Source: Rikenellaceae bacterium
Lineage (GTDB): Bacteria; Bacteroidota; Bacteroidia; Bacteroidales; Rikenellaceae
Length of the DNA stretch: 64,000 bases
Direction of reading: 5' to 3'
Assembly (NCBI GenBank): GCA_009783565.1
Contig: WRDF01000001.1
Coordinates: 124,001-188,000 of the forward strand
Below are positions 50,248 to 57,876 of this stretch, in pieces. Within the stretch, counting starts at the first letter, position 1, and the number at the start of each line of letters is the position of its first letter. The position numbers were made by a program, and so were the translations under genes. A model generated the notes under the pieces. That model saw only the letters and a list, made by a program, of their open reading frames with translations. It searched no databases and was not told where the DNA came from.

Positions 50248-51336
50248 CTATTTAGAAGCAATGACCATATCCATAAACTCGTCGAAAAGGAACTCCGTAT
50301 CGACCGGCCCGCTCGCCGATTCGGGGTGGAACTGCACCGCGAAAAACGGTTTGGTGCGATGACGAATCCCTTCGCTCGTGCCGTCGTTCAGATTCACGAA
50401 ATAGTTTTCCCACTCCGGCCCGAGCGTCGCCGGATCGACCGCATAACCGTGGTTCTGCGACGTGATGAACGCTCTGTCCGTGCCACACAACAACACCGAC
50501 TGGTTATGCCCGCGATGCCCGTACCTTAATTTATAGGTCTCCGCTCCCACCGCAAGGCCCAGCAGTTGATTGCCCATGCAGATCCCGAAGATCGGCTTTC
50601 CGATCTCCATCGCCTTGCGTATATTATCGACCGTCGCGAAAGGCAAACGTGGATTACCGGGCCCATTGCTGAGCACTGCACCGTCGTAATCCATCCGCGT
50701 AAAATCGTAATCCCACGGCACGAGCGTCACCGTAGCGTCGCGCCTCAACAAATGACGAATAATATTGTTCTTGCATCCGCAATCGACCACCACGATCTTA
50801 TGCCGTCCGTTACCGAACGTCACAGGCTCTGCGACACTCACCGCCGCCACGAGATTCTCCGTATTCGGATTTTCGAACCCCAAAGGCGTCGGTTCGCCCT
50901 CGACCGTGATTTTGCCCAGCATAGACCCATGGTCGCGCAGCAGTTTAGTGATCGCGCGCGTATCGACGCCGTAAATTCCGGGCACGCCCTGCTCTTTGAG
51001 CCATTGATCGAGGCTTCGCGCAGAGTTCCAATGGCTGTGCTCATCCGAATAATCGGCAACAACGAGCGCACGCACATGCACCCTGTCGGATTCGAAATGT
51101 TTCGACAGACCGTCTTCGCGTTCGTCGTCCGGCACACCGTAGCTGCCTACGATCGGATAGGTCATCACGAGGATCTGGCCGCTGTACGACGGATCGGTGA
51201 GGCTTTCGGGGTATCCCGTCATGGCGGTGCTGAATACCACTTCTCCGTTTGCCGGAGTGGATGCACCAAAAGAAAAACCTTGGAATTGCGACCCGTCTTC
51301 AAGAATGAGGGTGGCTCGTTTTTTTGTGATAGGCAT
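50248..51336 (-). CDS. carA: Carbamoyl-phosphate synthase small (glutaminase) subunit
   Basis: Hydrolyses glutamine and feeds ammonia to CarB. The 362-residue protein starts MPITKKRATLILEDGSQFQG; an in-frame upstream start at 51369 would add a hydrophobic stretch not usual for CarA. Family motifs are FSTAMTGYPESLTDPSYSGQ, the class I amidotransferase nucleophile in GICMGNQLLGLA and the His-Glu pair in QFHPESASGP. It precedes carB by 16 bases. A TATCTTTG box on the minus strand at 51419-51426 is the likely promoter. Confidence 0.96.
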   Translation of the reverse strand: MPITKKRATLILEDGSQFQGFSFGASTPANGEVVFSTAMTGYPESLTDPSYSGQILVMTYPIVGSYGVPDDEREDGLSKHFESDRVHVRALVVADYSDEHSHWNSARSLDQWLKEQGVPGIYGVDTRAITKLLRDHGSMLGKITVEGEPTPLGFENPNTENLVAAVSVAEPVTFGNGRHKIVVVDCGCKNNIIRHLLRRDATVTLVPWDYDFTRMDYDGAVLSNGPGNPRLPFATVDNIRKAMEIGKPIFGICMGNQLLGLAVGAETYKLRYGHRGHNQSVLLCGTDRAFITSQNHGYAVDPATLGPEWENYFVNLNDGTSEGIRHRTKPFFAVQFHPESASGPVDTEFLFDEFMDMVIASK

Positions 51337-51418
51337 GCTCAGAAAAAGTATTATCACTGTCCGGTTCATTCGTATCCTGTCCGGTTCGTTCGGACAGCAG
51401 ACAGCCTTTTCTGAAACG

Positions 51419-51426
51419 CAAAGATA
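51419..51426 (-). promoter_or_regulatory. carAB promoter -7 box TATCTTTG
   Basis: On the minus strand TATCTTTG sits 83 bases before the carA start at 51336, giving a leader of about 75 bases. Confidence 0.5.
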
Positions 51427-51830
51427 AAAATAATTTTCGGAAATTCAGCAACTATTGTGACCGGTCGTTTGAATTAATTTACATAAAACATTTCCGGACT
51501 GTCAGAAATTCCTGAAAAGATGATATTGATTGTACGACAATAATGTCGTAAATAATTAAGACAATGGATAGTACAAAGTCTTTGCATTACCGTTTTTTTT
51601 GCCGATTGTGATATATCTTAATCAAAAACACTATATTTGTAAAATTTTACAGCATGCATTAACGCCGCTGTAAACAATGATTTTTTGTTACCCATTTCGC
51701 ATGGGCAACTGTCTTAATATTAAGCAATTAACATTTGGCACAATGAAAAACGAAAAATGGCACATCTTTTGTTTTTCCGAGATATAGAAACGGTAACCGT
51801 TGCGAAATCATAATTAACGAGTTTTAGAAA
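51427..51830 (+). promoter_or_regulatory. AT-rich intergenic region with fimbrial operon promoter TATATTTG
   Basis: This 404-base gap holds no credible gene. The best signal is TATATTTG at 51632-51639 with TTG 23 bases upstream, slightly long spacing. It would give the fimbrial operon a leader of about 185 bases. A palindrome-like TACGACAATAATGTCGTA lies at about 51533-51550. GCCGATTGTG and CGGTAACCG stretches are also present but not assigned. Confidence 0.5.
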
Positions 51831-52541
51831 TTGAAAAAAATAGACTTTTTCCGCAAGCAATTAACGCTTATTTCACTGCTGGCGATCGTGTGCTTCAAAG
51901 CAGCGGGGCAATCTGTGCCCGCACCGCCGGATGCTGTTGGCGTCGCACTCCCCGCGAGCGCACATACTCCCTGGCTGCATGTCGATGCCCTGCAACCCGG
52001 ACCGAAACCGCTGGCGCTGAACCCCAAGTGGCAGATGGCATTAAAGACCAATTTGCTTTTTTGGGCTGTGGGCGCGCCTAATTTAGGTGTGGAAATTCCT
52101 ATCGGGCAAAGATTATCGGTGGCAGTCGACGGGGCTTATGCCTACTGGCGGATAAATAACCTGTATGCATTGCAGACGATTCAGGGCGGCATCGAGGGTC
52201 GATACTGGTTCTGCCCAGCGGCCGGATTTGCGACAGGATGGAACATCGGGGTATACGGCATGTATTGCAGCCGCTACGATGTGCAATGGAAGAACGGCTG
52301 GCAGGGCGACGGATTCTGGTCAGCGGGCCTCAGCGGGGGATATTCCGCCCCCATCTCGCGCAGGCTGAATATGGAGTTCGGCTTGGCTGCCGGGTACTTC
52401 TTCACACCCGAGGCGAGGCACTACAGCAGGCCTCAACAGGGGCATTTGATATGGGAGGAGACGCGCCGCAATATGGGGCGTTTCTCGCTCACTAAGGTTA
52501 AGGTGAGTCTTCACTGGTTACTCGAAGGAGGTTCGAAATGA
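51831..52541 (+). CDS. DUF3575 fimbria-associated outer-membrane protein
   Basis: A 236-residue exported protein (signal peptide ending FKAAGQS) with a DUF3575 domain from about 65: WQMALKTNLLFWAVGAPNLGVE, GRYWF, WQGDGFWSAGLSGGYS and the end TKVKVSLHWLL. DUF3575 proteins accompany fimbrillin operons in Bacteroidales and are predicted outer-membrane barrels. The start is a TTG; no ATG fits the signal peptide. It is the first gene of the fimbrial operon and overlaps the next gene by 4 bases (ATGA). It lacks the STN domain seen in its relative at 16626. Confidence 0.85.
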   Translation: MKKIDFFRKQLTLISLLAIVCFKAAGQSVPAPPDAVGVALPASAHTPWLHVDALQPGPKPLALNPKWQMALKTNLLFWAVGAPNLGVEIPIGQRLSVAVDGAYAYWRINNLYALQTIQGGIEGRYWFCPAAGFATGWNIGVYGMYCSRYDVQWKNGWQGDGFWSAGLSGGYSAPISRRLNMEFGLAAGYFFTPEARHYSRPQQGHLIWEETRRNMGRFSLTKVKVSLHWLLEGGSK

Positions 52542-53602
52542 GAAATATACTTATAATATTTTTAGCGGCCGTTGCGCTTGCGGGTTGCGACAAGCAGCGC
52601 GACCTGTACGGTATCTCGTCGCCGTTGTTGGAGATCGAGGGCGACTGGCGGTTTTCGCTGGGCATTGCAGAGATGCGCGACGCTACGGCGATGCTTTATA
52701 AGGACGACGGCACGTCGGGCAAATGGCTTTTTCGCGAGCCTAACGTAGTTCGACCGAAAGTCAGTCGCGGGGAATATGACGTGCTGGTTTTCAACGGGTT
52801 GATGTTCAGCGAGCAGGAGACCAATCTCGACGCTGTTTTTTTCAGGAACACCGACAAGGCCGAAACTTTCGAGGCCGTGGCAATGCCGGGCACTCCCAAC
52901 TCGCGCCTTGTGCGCTCGGAAGGCGAGTACATAGCGAGCAACGACATGGAAGTATTCACTTCGGCCGACGGCATGATCTCGGTCGAAGGCGAGCGGGTAT
53001 TCTACATTATATACCGTAACGGGGAAAGGGTCAGTACGAATGGAGGAGATCACGTCGAGGACGAACTGTATCTCACTCCTCTGGCGCGCTCATACTGGTG
53101 TCAGATTATCGTGCACCTGACCAATCCGAGCAATGCGCTGAGCGCAGCGGGATCGTTTCGCGGCTTCGCGGGGTCGGCATTCGCGTTTTCCGGCTTGCCG
53201 TCGCATTTCGATGTGACGCACCAGTTGAGGCTTAACGACCTGCAAATCACAAAAGCCGGTACGCGGGGAGACCCTGACGACGAGGAAGAAGGGACGGTGC
53301 GCACGCCGTGGTTCGTAACGTTCGGGCCGCCGTTGGACGTGCCTGCCCGTCGTTACACGTTCGACCTCACGGTATGGTTGCGCGACGGACAGACGATGAG
53401 CAAGGAATTCGAAGTGTCGCGTGAAGAAATCGAGCGAATCATAGAGCGCATAACGGAATACCGCAACGGCGAGATGACCACGCCGCCCGTCATTGTCCTC
53501 GAATTCTGCATGGAGTTGCCCGAAAACCTATCGGGCGGTTCTATCTCGGTCGATGACTGGGGCGACGACGAACTGATAACCGTTCCGATTAGAAGACCTT
53601 AG
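52538..53602 (+). CDS. DUF5119 (FimB/Mfa2-like) fimbrial anchor lipoprotein
   Basis: A 354-residue lipoprotein (lipobox VALAGC, Cys17, then DKQRDLYG). Two-domain layout: DWRFSLGIAEMRDATAMLYKDDGTSG, the FRNTDKAETFEAVAMPG segment, and a second half with YWCQIIVHLTNPSNALSAAG and FTFDLTV-like strands. It matches the DUF5119/FimB-Mfa2 class that sits beside DUF3575 proteins and anchors or caps fimbriae. The start overlaps the upstream stop, so the two are translationally coupled. A repeat (53609) follows the stop. Confidence 0.82.
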   Translation: MRNILIIFLAAVALAGCDKQRDLYGISSPLLEIEGDWRFSLGIAEMRDATAMLYKDDGTSGKWLFREPNVVRPKVSRGEYDVLVFNGLMFSEQETNLDAVFFRNTDKAETFEAVAMPGTPNSRLVRSEGEYIASNDMEVFTSADGMISVEGERVFYIIYRNGERVSTNGGDHVEDELYLTPLARSYWCQIIVHLTNPSNALSAAGSFRGFAGSAFAFSGLPSHFDVTHQLRLNDLQITKAGTRGDPDDEEEGTVRTPWFVTFGPPLDVPARRYTFDLTVWLRDGQTMSKEFEVSREEIERIIERITEYRNGEMTTPPVIVLEFCMELPENLSGGSISVDDWGDDELITVPIRRP

Positions 53603-53608
53603 ATGCGC

Positions 53609-53699
53609 GACGTTGCGAGGGCTGTAAGCCCGAAGCAATCCAGAACGAAAAACAAGATAAGGCACTGGATTGCTTCGCCTTTCAGGCTCGCAATTACGT
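53609..53699. repeat. GTCATTGCGAG inverted repeat (copy 4, degenerate)
   Basis: Left arm CGACGTTGCGAGGGCTGTAAGCCCGAAGCAATCCA and right arm TGGATTGCTTCGCCTTTCAGGC...CGCAATTACG show the family core with mutations at the outer ends. It lies between the DUF5119 and the first fimbrillin gene. Confidence 0.88.
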
Positions 53700-53716
53700 A
53701 ACATAACAGACAATTA

Positions 53717-53758
53717 TGAAACACACGCGTGTGTTTCATATACCCCGTACGGGGTATA
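53717..53758. promoter_or_regulatory. Two abutting perfect palindromes upstream of the first fimbrillin
   Basis: A 22-base palindrome centred on CACACGCGTGTG (53717-53738) is followed without a gap by a 20-base palindrome TATACCCCGTACGGGGTATA (53739-53758). They end 41 bases before the fimbrillin ATG, where a promoter or operator would be expected. The first is related to the dispersed CACGCGTG repeats, the second is unique in this window. Confidence 0.6.
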
Positions 53759-53799
53759 AAACAACGAATTTTTAACAACTTTAATAAAAACCAAACACC

Positions 53800-54819
53800 A
53801 TGAAAAAAGTACTTTTGGGGTTCGCGGCTTTATCCCTGCTGGCAACGCTGGCAATAAGCTGCAAAAATGAAACTGTTGAAAAACGGACGGACAACCAGAT
53901 CTCGTTCTTCTCTGCCGTCGGTAAGCAAACTGTCGGAACAAGAGCTGCCGAGTGGACTAACGCATCGTGGGTGGCAGGGAACACTTTCCCCGTTCGCGCA
54001 TTTGTTACGGCATCGGGAGCGGCATGGACGACCCCGCAATTCACTCTATCGTTCGACGGTGCGGCATGGACTTACACGGAAGGCGGCGGTGCGATCATGC
54101 AGCCCGGTTATTCTCTCGACTATTATGCTTACTTCCCGATCGCTAACGTTACAGGATTTACAAAACTCGCTTATCCGAATACTGCGACCTTTAACTATAC
54201 GGTGCAGGCGGTTGCCAGCCAGGAAGACCTGATCGCAGCGTCCAGGTCGACAACTCTTCCCGAAGTCGATTTGAATTTCGGACACGTTCTCTCGCAGGTG
54301 AACTTTGCCGTTCTCGGTATTCCGCACGTACAGATCACTGTCAGCAATATCTCCGTAAATGGTGTATCCAATGCAGGTGTATTTACCTACGGATCTCCTT
54401 CAAGCTGGGGCACTCTGACCGGTTCGGCAACATACGCTTATACACCGGTGACAACCACAACATTTACGGGTATGCCTATCGTGAACGAAACCGGTATTAA
54501 ATATCTTGGCAACGGCGGCTCGCAGTTTGGCTATAACAATGCCCTGATGTTGATGCCTCAGACATTCCCCACCGATGGAACGGGTGGTAATTTCACTTTC
54601 GATTACGCGATAACGGATATGATCGGCGGTGCGATAGCGTCGAACACGGGCGAAACGGTATATTTCGGCGAGCTCGGTGTAAATTGGGGATTAGGCCTGC
54701 GTTACGTCTATGTGATCGATTTCACGACATTGCTCGAAAGTCAGCCCATTACGTTTACGGTCCAAGTCGATAGCTGGACTAACAGCGGTAATATCGATGT
54801 TGTAGTACCGGAGCCGTAA
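53800..54819 (+). CDS. Fimbrillin-family lipoprotein (Mfa-like), probable shaft or tip subunit
   Basis: A 339-residue lipoprotein (lipobox LAISC, Cys21). The N-terminal beta-sandwich contains NQISFFSAVGKQTVGTRA, the Tyr-rich YSLDYYAYFP and the family signature EVDLNFGHVLSQVNF at about 148. A second sandwich ends NIDVVVPEP, which may act as a donor strand. After lipidation such subunits are cut by Arg-gingipain-like proteases and polymerise by strand exchange; an Arg at GTRA (about 49) is a candidate site. It is separated from DUF5119 by a repeat and two palindromes, so it may be separately promoted. Confidence 0.85.
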   Translation: MKKVLLGFAALSLLATLAISCKNETVEKRTDNQISFFSAVGKQTVGTRAAEWTNASWVAGNTFPVRAFVTASGAAWTTPQFTLSFDGAAWTYTEGGGAIMQPGYSLDYYAYFPIANVTGFTKLAYPNTATFNYTVQAVASQEDLIAASRSTTLPEVDLNFGHVLSQVNFAVLGIPHVQITVSNISVNGVSNAGVFTYGSPSSWGTLTGSATYAYTPVTTTTFTGMPIVNETGIKYLGNGGSQFGYNNALMLMPQTFPTDGTGGNFTFDYAITDMIGGAIASNTGETVYFGELGVNWGLGLRYVYVIDFTTLLESQPITFTVQVDSWTNSGNIDVVVPEP

Positions 54820-54834
54820 TCCATACTGAATTTT

Positions 54835-54903
54835 GGTCTGCGGGGCCTGACCGCCCCGCAGGTCGCACACACGTGTGTGTTTTCCGGCCTGCCGGATGAC
54901 ATA
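54835..54903. repeat. Hairpin and CACACGTGTG/CCGGCCTGCCGG repeat unit after fimbrillin 1
   Basis: A 9-bp stem CTGCGGGGC/GCCCCGCAG (54838-54861) is followed by the palindrome CACACACGTGTGTG (54866-54879) and TCCGGCCTGCCGGA (54883-54896), then TGACAT. The last two are the CACGCGTG/CCGGCAGGC family. There is no T-run after the first stem. Confidence 0.75.
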
Positions 54904-54948
54904 ATATAAAACACACGCGCAGAGCATAGCGACAAATTATATAGACCG

Positions 54949-55926
54949 ATGAGAATACGAAACATAATACTGCTGTTGCTTGCCGCCGCCCTCTTCGCAG
55001 GGTGCGGGGAGGAGTTGATCGAAACGAGAAACGCAAACATCATCGAATTCTCGCCGTTCCGCTCCACTTCGTTCACGCGCGGCATTGCAGTGAATAACCC
55101 TGCCGATATAGCAGCGCAGGGCGGTTTCAAGGTCTGGGGTTACCGTCACACCGGAACATGGTTGGGCAGTGGCGTCACGCTGTTCGACGGCACGACCGTA
55201 ACAAGCACGGACGGCGGCGTGACATGGAGCTACGGCACACCTGTTCACTGGCCGATGAACGAACTCGTCTCATTCTTCGGCTACGCTCCGGCGAGCGCTG
55301 CGGGAGTCGTCACTGTACCGATCGGAACTCCTCCTCAACTGATCTGTGAAGTAGCTGTCGATCCGGCGGCTCAGATAGACCTGCTCATTGCCGTGCCGCA
55401 ACTCGACCGGCACGGATACATACCGGTGGAGATGAACTTCCGGCATGTGCTGTCACGTGTCACGTTTTCGGCGCGCAAAGCCGCAGGGGTCACGGCGGAG
55501 ATACGGATCTCGAAGATCGAACTCCGCAACCTTTATCGCTTCGGTACGACAGATTTTATGACTCACGTTTGGACGCCTACCGGAGTTAGTTCGAATTTTG
55601 TGCTGACCACCGCCGCGGGGTTATTGGAAAACACGGCATTGACGACTTCAAGCCAGATGCTCTCGACCACGGCGGGAACAATGTTCATGATGCCGCAGAC
55701 GCTGGTGTCACGGCCCGGAGGCTCGCCACCCGATGCCGAGCTTTGGGTGACTTTCACCGCGCACGGTTATGAGTTCGAGTACATGGTATCGACGTTCCCG
55801 TCGGCAGCGTGGCAATCGGGAGTGTCATATAACTATGAATTGCTGCTGGATGGCTTCACGGTAGTGGCGATCATACGCGGCGAGTTGGAAAACCCCATCA
55901 CGGGACCCGGTTGGGGAAGTTATTAG
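54949..55926 (+). CDS. Fimbrillin-family lipoprotein (second)
   Basis: A 325-residue lipoprotein (lipobox LFAGC, Cys19). It has IIEFSPFRSTSFTRGIA (candidate Arg cleavage site), GTPVHWPMNELVSFFGYAP, the signature VEMNFRHVLSRVTFSARK at about 160 and the FMMPQTL segment. This is the Mfa-like/fimbrillin fold. It is followed by the glycine-rich fimbrillin after 21 bases, so the two are co-transcribed. It is probably a minor or tip-proximal fimbrial subunit. Confidence 0.85.
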   Translation: MRIRNIILLLLAAALFAGCGEELIETRNANIIEFSPFRSTSFTRGIAVNNPADIAAQGGFKVWGYRHTGTWLGSGVTLFDGTTVTSTDGGVTWSYGTPVHWPMNELVSFFGYAPASAAGVVTVPIGTPPQLICEVAVDPAAQIDLLIAVPQLDRHGYIPVEMNFRHVLSRVTFSARKAAGVTAEIRISKIELRNLYRFGTTDFMTHVWTPTGVSSNFVLTTAAGLLENTALTTSSQMLSTTAGTMFMMPQTLVSRPGGSPPDAELWVTFTAHGYEFEYMVSTFPSAAWQSGVSYNYELLLDGFTVVAIIRGELENPITGPGWGSY

Positions 55927-55947
55927 ATTATCATTAACGGGATAATT

Positions 55948-57753
55948 ATGAAAGTCAAAGACTGTATCAAGATATTCGCGATCGCCTTCGCCGTCACTTC
56001 ATGCGGTTGGGACACGGCCGACGATTGCGTGCCCAAGAAGGGCGGCAATGTCGAGGGTTATTCGTTCACCATCGCAGCAAGCCACGAGGGCGGTGATGAT
56101 GCTACGCGCGCGTTCTTCAACACGACCAACGGTATTTATTATTGGACTGTCGGCGATGCGGTGGGACTTTTTGCCACCAACACCGGAACAAATACGTTGG
56201 TTTTCAACAATCTGCGAATGGTCGGCGATAACACGACAATGGTCACGAGCACGACGTTCACCGGCACGGTCACCCAACCGCAGATCGACGCCATGCCTTC
56301 GACCGGCAGCTACGATTATTATACATATTTCCCGTACACGGCAAGTCCCGGCGGCACGTTCCCGAACATTCAGTTCACGATCCCTTCGGCAATCACCGTG
56401 CAGCCGAATATTTTCAACCCGTTATATGCTCCGATGGTAGCGCAGGCGAAGACGAACCAGTCGCCGATTCTCTACCTCGACGGCAGCCAGAACGATCCGA
56501 GTATCGTATTTCTGAATTTCGAATACCGACACCTGTTATCTTATGCGGCGATCGAATTGGATGTAAACTTACAGGCGGAGCAGGTGACCTCGATAACTAT
56601 AATCAACAACAACGGGACTGCGATATGGGGCGTTTATGGCCATAATATGTCTACCGGCGTCAGCTCAGGCTATTCTTCGGGAGGCAATACCCTCACCGTC
56701 AATATTGCGGGCGGCCTTACCGTAGGAAACGGAAACATTATCTACATCCCGATGCCTCCGGTCAATATGACCGGACAGACGTTTAACATTCAGTTCAATA
56801 CCGCATCTGCGAACAATCGTTATCTTGCCAGGAACATTCCGGGTGCGAACTTTTTAAGAGGGCAGATCCATAAGCTGGATATCTCCAACAATGCCGAATA
56901 CCGCACTCCGACGAGCTTTACGATAACCAAAGCGGGATATTATTTCATCGAAGCGTGGGGAGGAGACGGCGGTAGCGGTTATAGTTACCCGGGTATATCC
57001 GGCGGAGCAGGCGGAGTATCTCAGAGAGTGGCGGGACTTTACTATTTATCTGTCGGTGACATGATTTATTTACATGTCGGCATGGTAGGCACAAGTGGCA
57101 CTACAACCGGACGCGGCGGAACACGACCGGCAGGCGGGACAAACGGCGGTTCGAACGGGACCGGAGGTCTGGGAGGTCTCGGCGGCAATCCCGGCGGCAA
57201 TCCCGGCGGTGCGGGAGGCGCAGGAGGCGCAGGGACTTTCTTCTACGTAGGCACCACAGCTGCATTTCCCGCTAATCTCCGCCTTGTTTCGGGCGGCGGC
57301 GGCGGTGGCGGCGGTGCTACCAATTCAACGCTTGATGCCGGCGGCACTTCGAACCCCGGCGGTAACGGCGGTGCCGGAGGTACTGCTAATAACAACGGCG
57401 CTAACGGCATTCCCGCCGGCGGTGCAAGTAGCGGCGGCGGCGGCGCGCCTACCCCAGTGCCTGCTAATGGTAACGGCGGTGGCGGTGGCGAAGGTGAGAA
57501 TGGCACCGGAGCGATATTTTATTATGCCGGCGGTGGTGGCGGCGGCGGTGGTGGCGGCGGTTACATTAACCCCGGCGCCGGTGGTCGTGGCGGGGGACGC
57601 AGCGGCGGCTTTAATGCTGCGAGCGGTGGTAATGGCGGTAACGGCGGAGCAAGTTATTTAACAGGGACGGCAGGAAATCCCGGCTATACGCTGCCGACCA
57701 CTTCGCGGGTCAACGGCCCCAACGGATATGTGCGTATTACCTATTTCAGATAG
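55948..57753 (+). CDS. Fimbrillin-like lipoprotein fused to a glycine-rich (ALK-type) C-terminal domain
   Basis: A 601-residue lipoprotein (lipobox VTSC, Cys19). Residues about 35-310 are fimbrillin-like (FLNFEYRHLLSYAAIEL, NIIYIPMPPVNMTG, RGQIHKLDI). From about 322 a glycine-rich domain begins with TITKAGYYFIEAWGGDGG, continues with LYYLSVGDMIYLHVG and long GG/GGN/GGA tracts, LRLVSGGGGGGGG, and ends GPNGYVRITYFR. This order matches the glycine-rich domain family typified by ALK/LTK receptors and by phage tail-fibre adhesins built of polyglycine-II helices. As the last gene of the fimbrial operon it is best read as the tip adhesin. Receptor is unknown. Confidence 0.82.
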   Translation: MKVKDCIKIFAIAFAVTSCGWDTADDCVPKKGGNVEGYSFTIAASHEGGDDATRAFFNTTNGIYYWTVGDAVGLFATNTGTNTLVFNNLRMVGDNTTMVTSTTFTGTVTQPQIDAMPSTGSYDYYTYFPYTASPGGTFPNIQFTIPSAITVQPNIFNPLYAPMVAQAKTNQSPILYLDGSQNDPSIVFLNFEYRHLLSYAAIELDVNLQAEQVTSITIINNNGTAIWGVYGHNMSTGVSSGYSSGGNTLTVNIAGGLTVGNGNIIYIPMPPVNMTGQTFNIQFNTASANNRYLARNIPGANFLRGQIHKLDISNNAEYRTPTSFTITKAGYYFIEAWGGDGGSGYSYPGISGGAGGVSQRVAGLYYLSVGDMIYLHVGMVGTSGTTTGRGGTRPAGGTNGGSNGTGGLGGLGGNPGGNPGGAGGAGGAGTFFYVGTTAAFPANLRLVSGGGGGGGGATNSTLDAGGTSNPGGNGGAGGTANNNGANGIPAGGASSGGGGAPTPVPANGNGGGGGEGENGTGAIFYYAGGGGGGGGGGGYINPGAGGRGGGRSGGFNAASGGNGGNGGASYLTGTAGNPGYTLPTTSRVNGPNGYVRITYFR

Positions 57754-57775
57754 CCTTATATATAAGCGCCAACTA

Positions 57776-57813
57776 AAAATGTCATCCTAAATACAGGATG
57801 ACATTTTGTTTTG
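57776..57813 (+). terminator. Fimbrial operon terminator
   Basis: A perfect 13-bp stem AAAATGTCATCCT/AGGATGACATTTT (57776-57788, 57795-57807) with loop AAATAC is followed by GTTTTG. It lies 22 bases after the glycine-rich gene and ends the operon. Confidence 0.88.
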
Positions 57814-57876
57814 TACATACCTAAAATGCCCGCAAAAACCGTTATCTTCGCAAGCGGAATATAATTTCATACGATT

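Noticed and set aside
53717-53758. Invertible promoter (phase variation) at the first fimbrillin
   Set aside because: The two palindromes abut and are not inverted copies of each other around a segment, and no site-specific recombinase gene is nearby.
57243-57506. Proline-rich 87-codon minus-strand frame
   Set aside because: It is the complement of the glycine-rich repeats of the fimbrial adhesin, where GGC/GGT tracts read as GCC/ACC proline and alanine codons.
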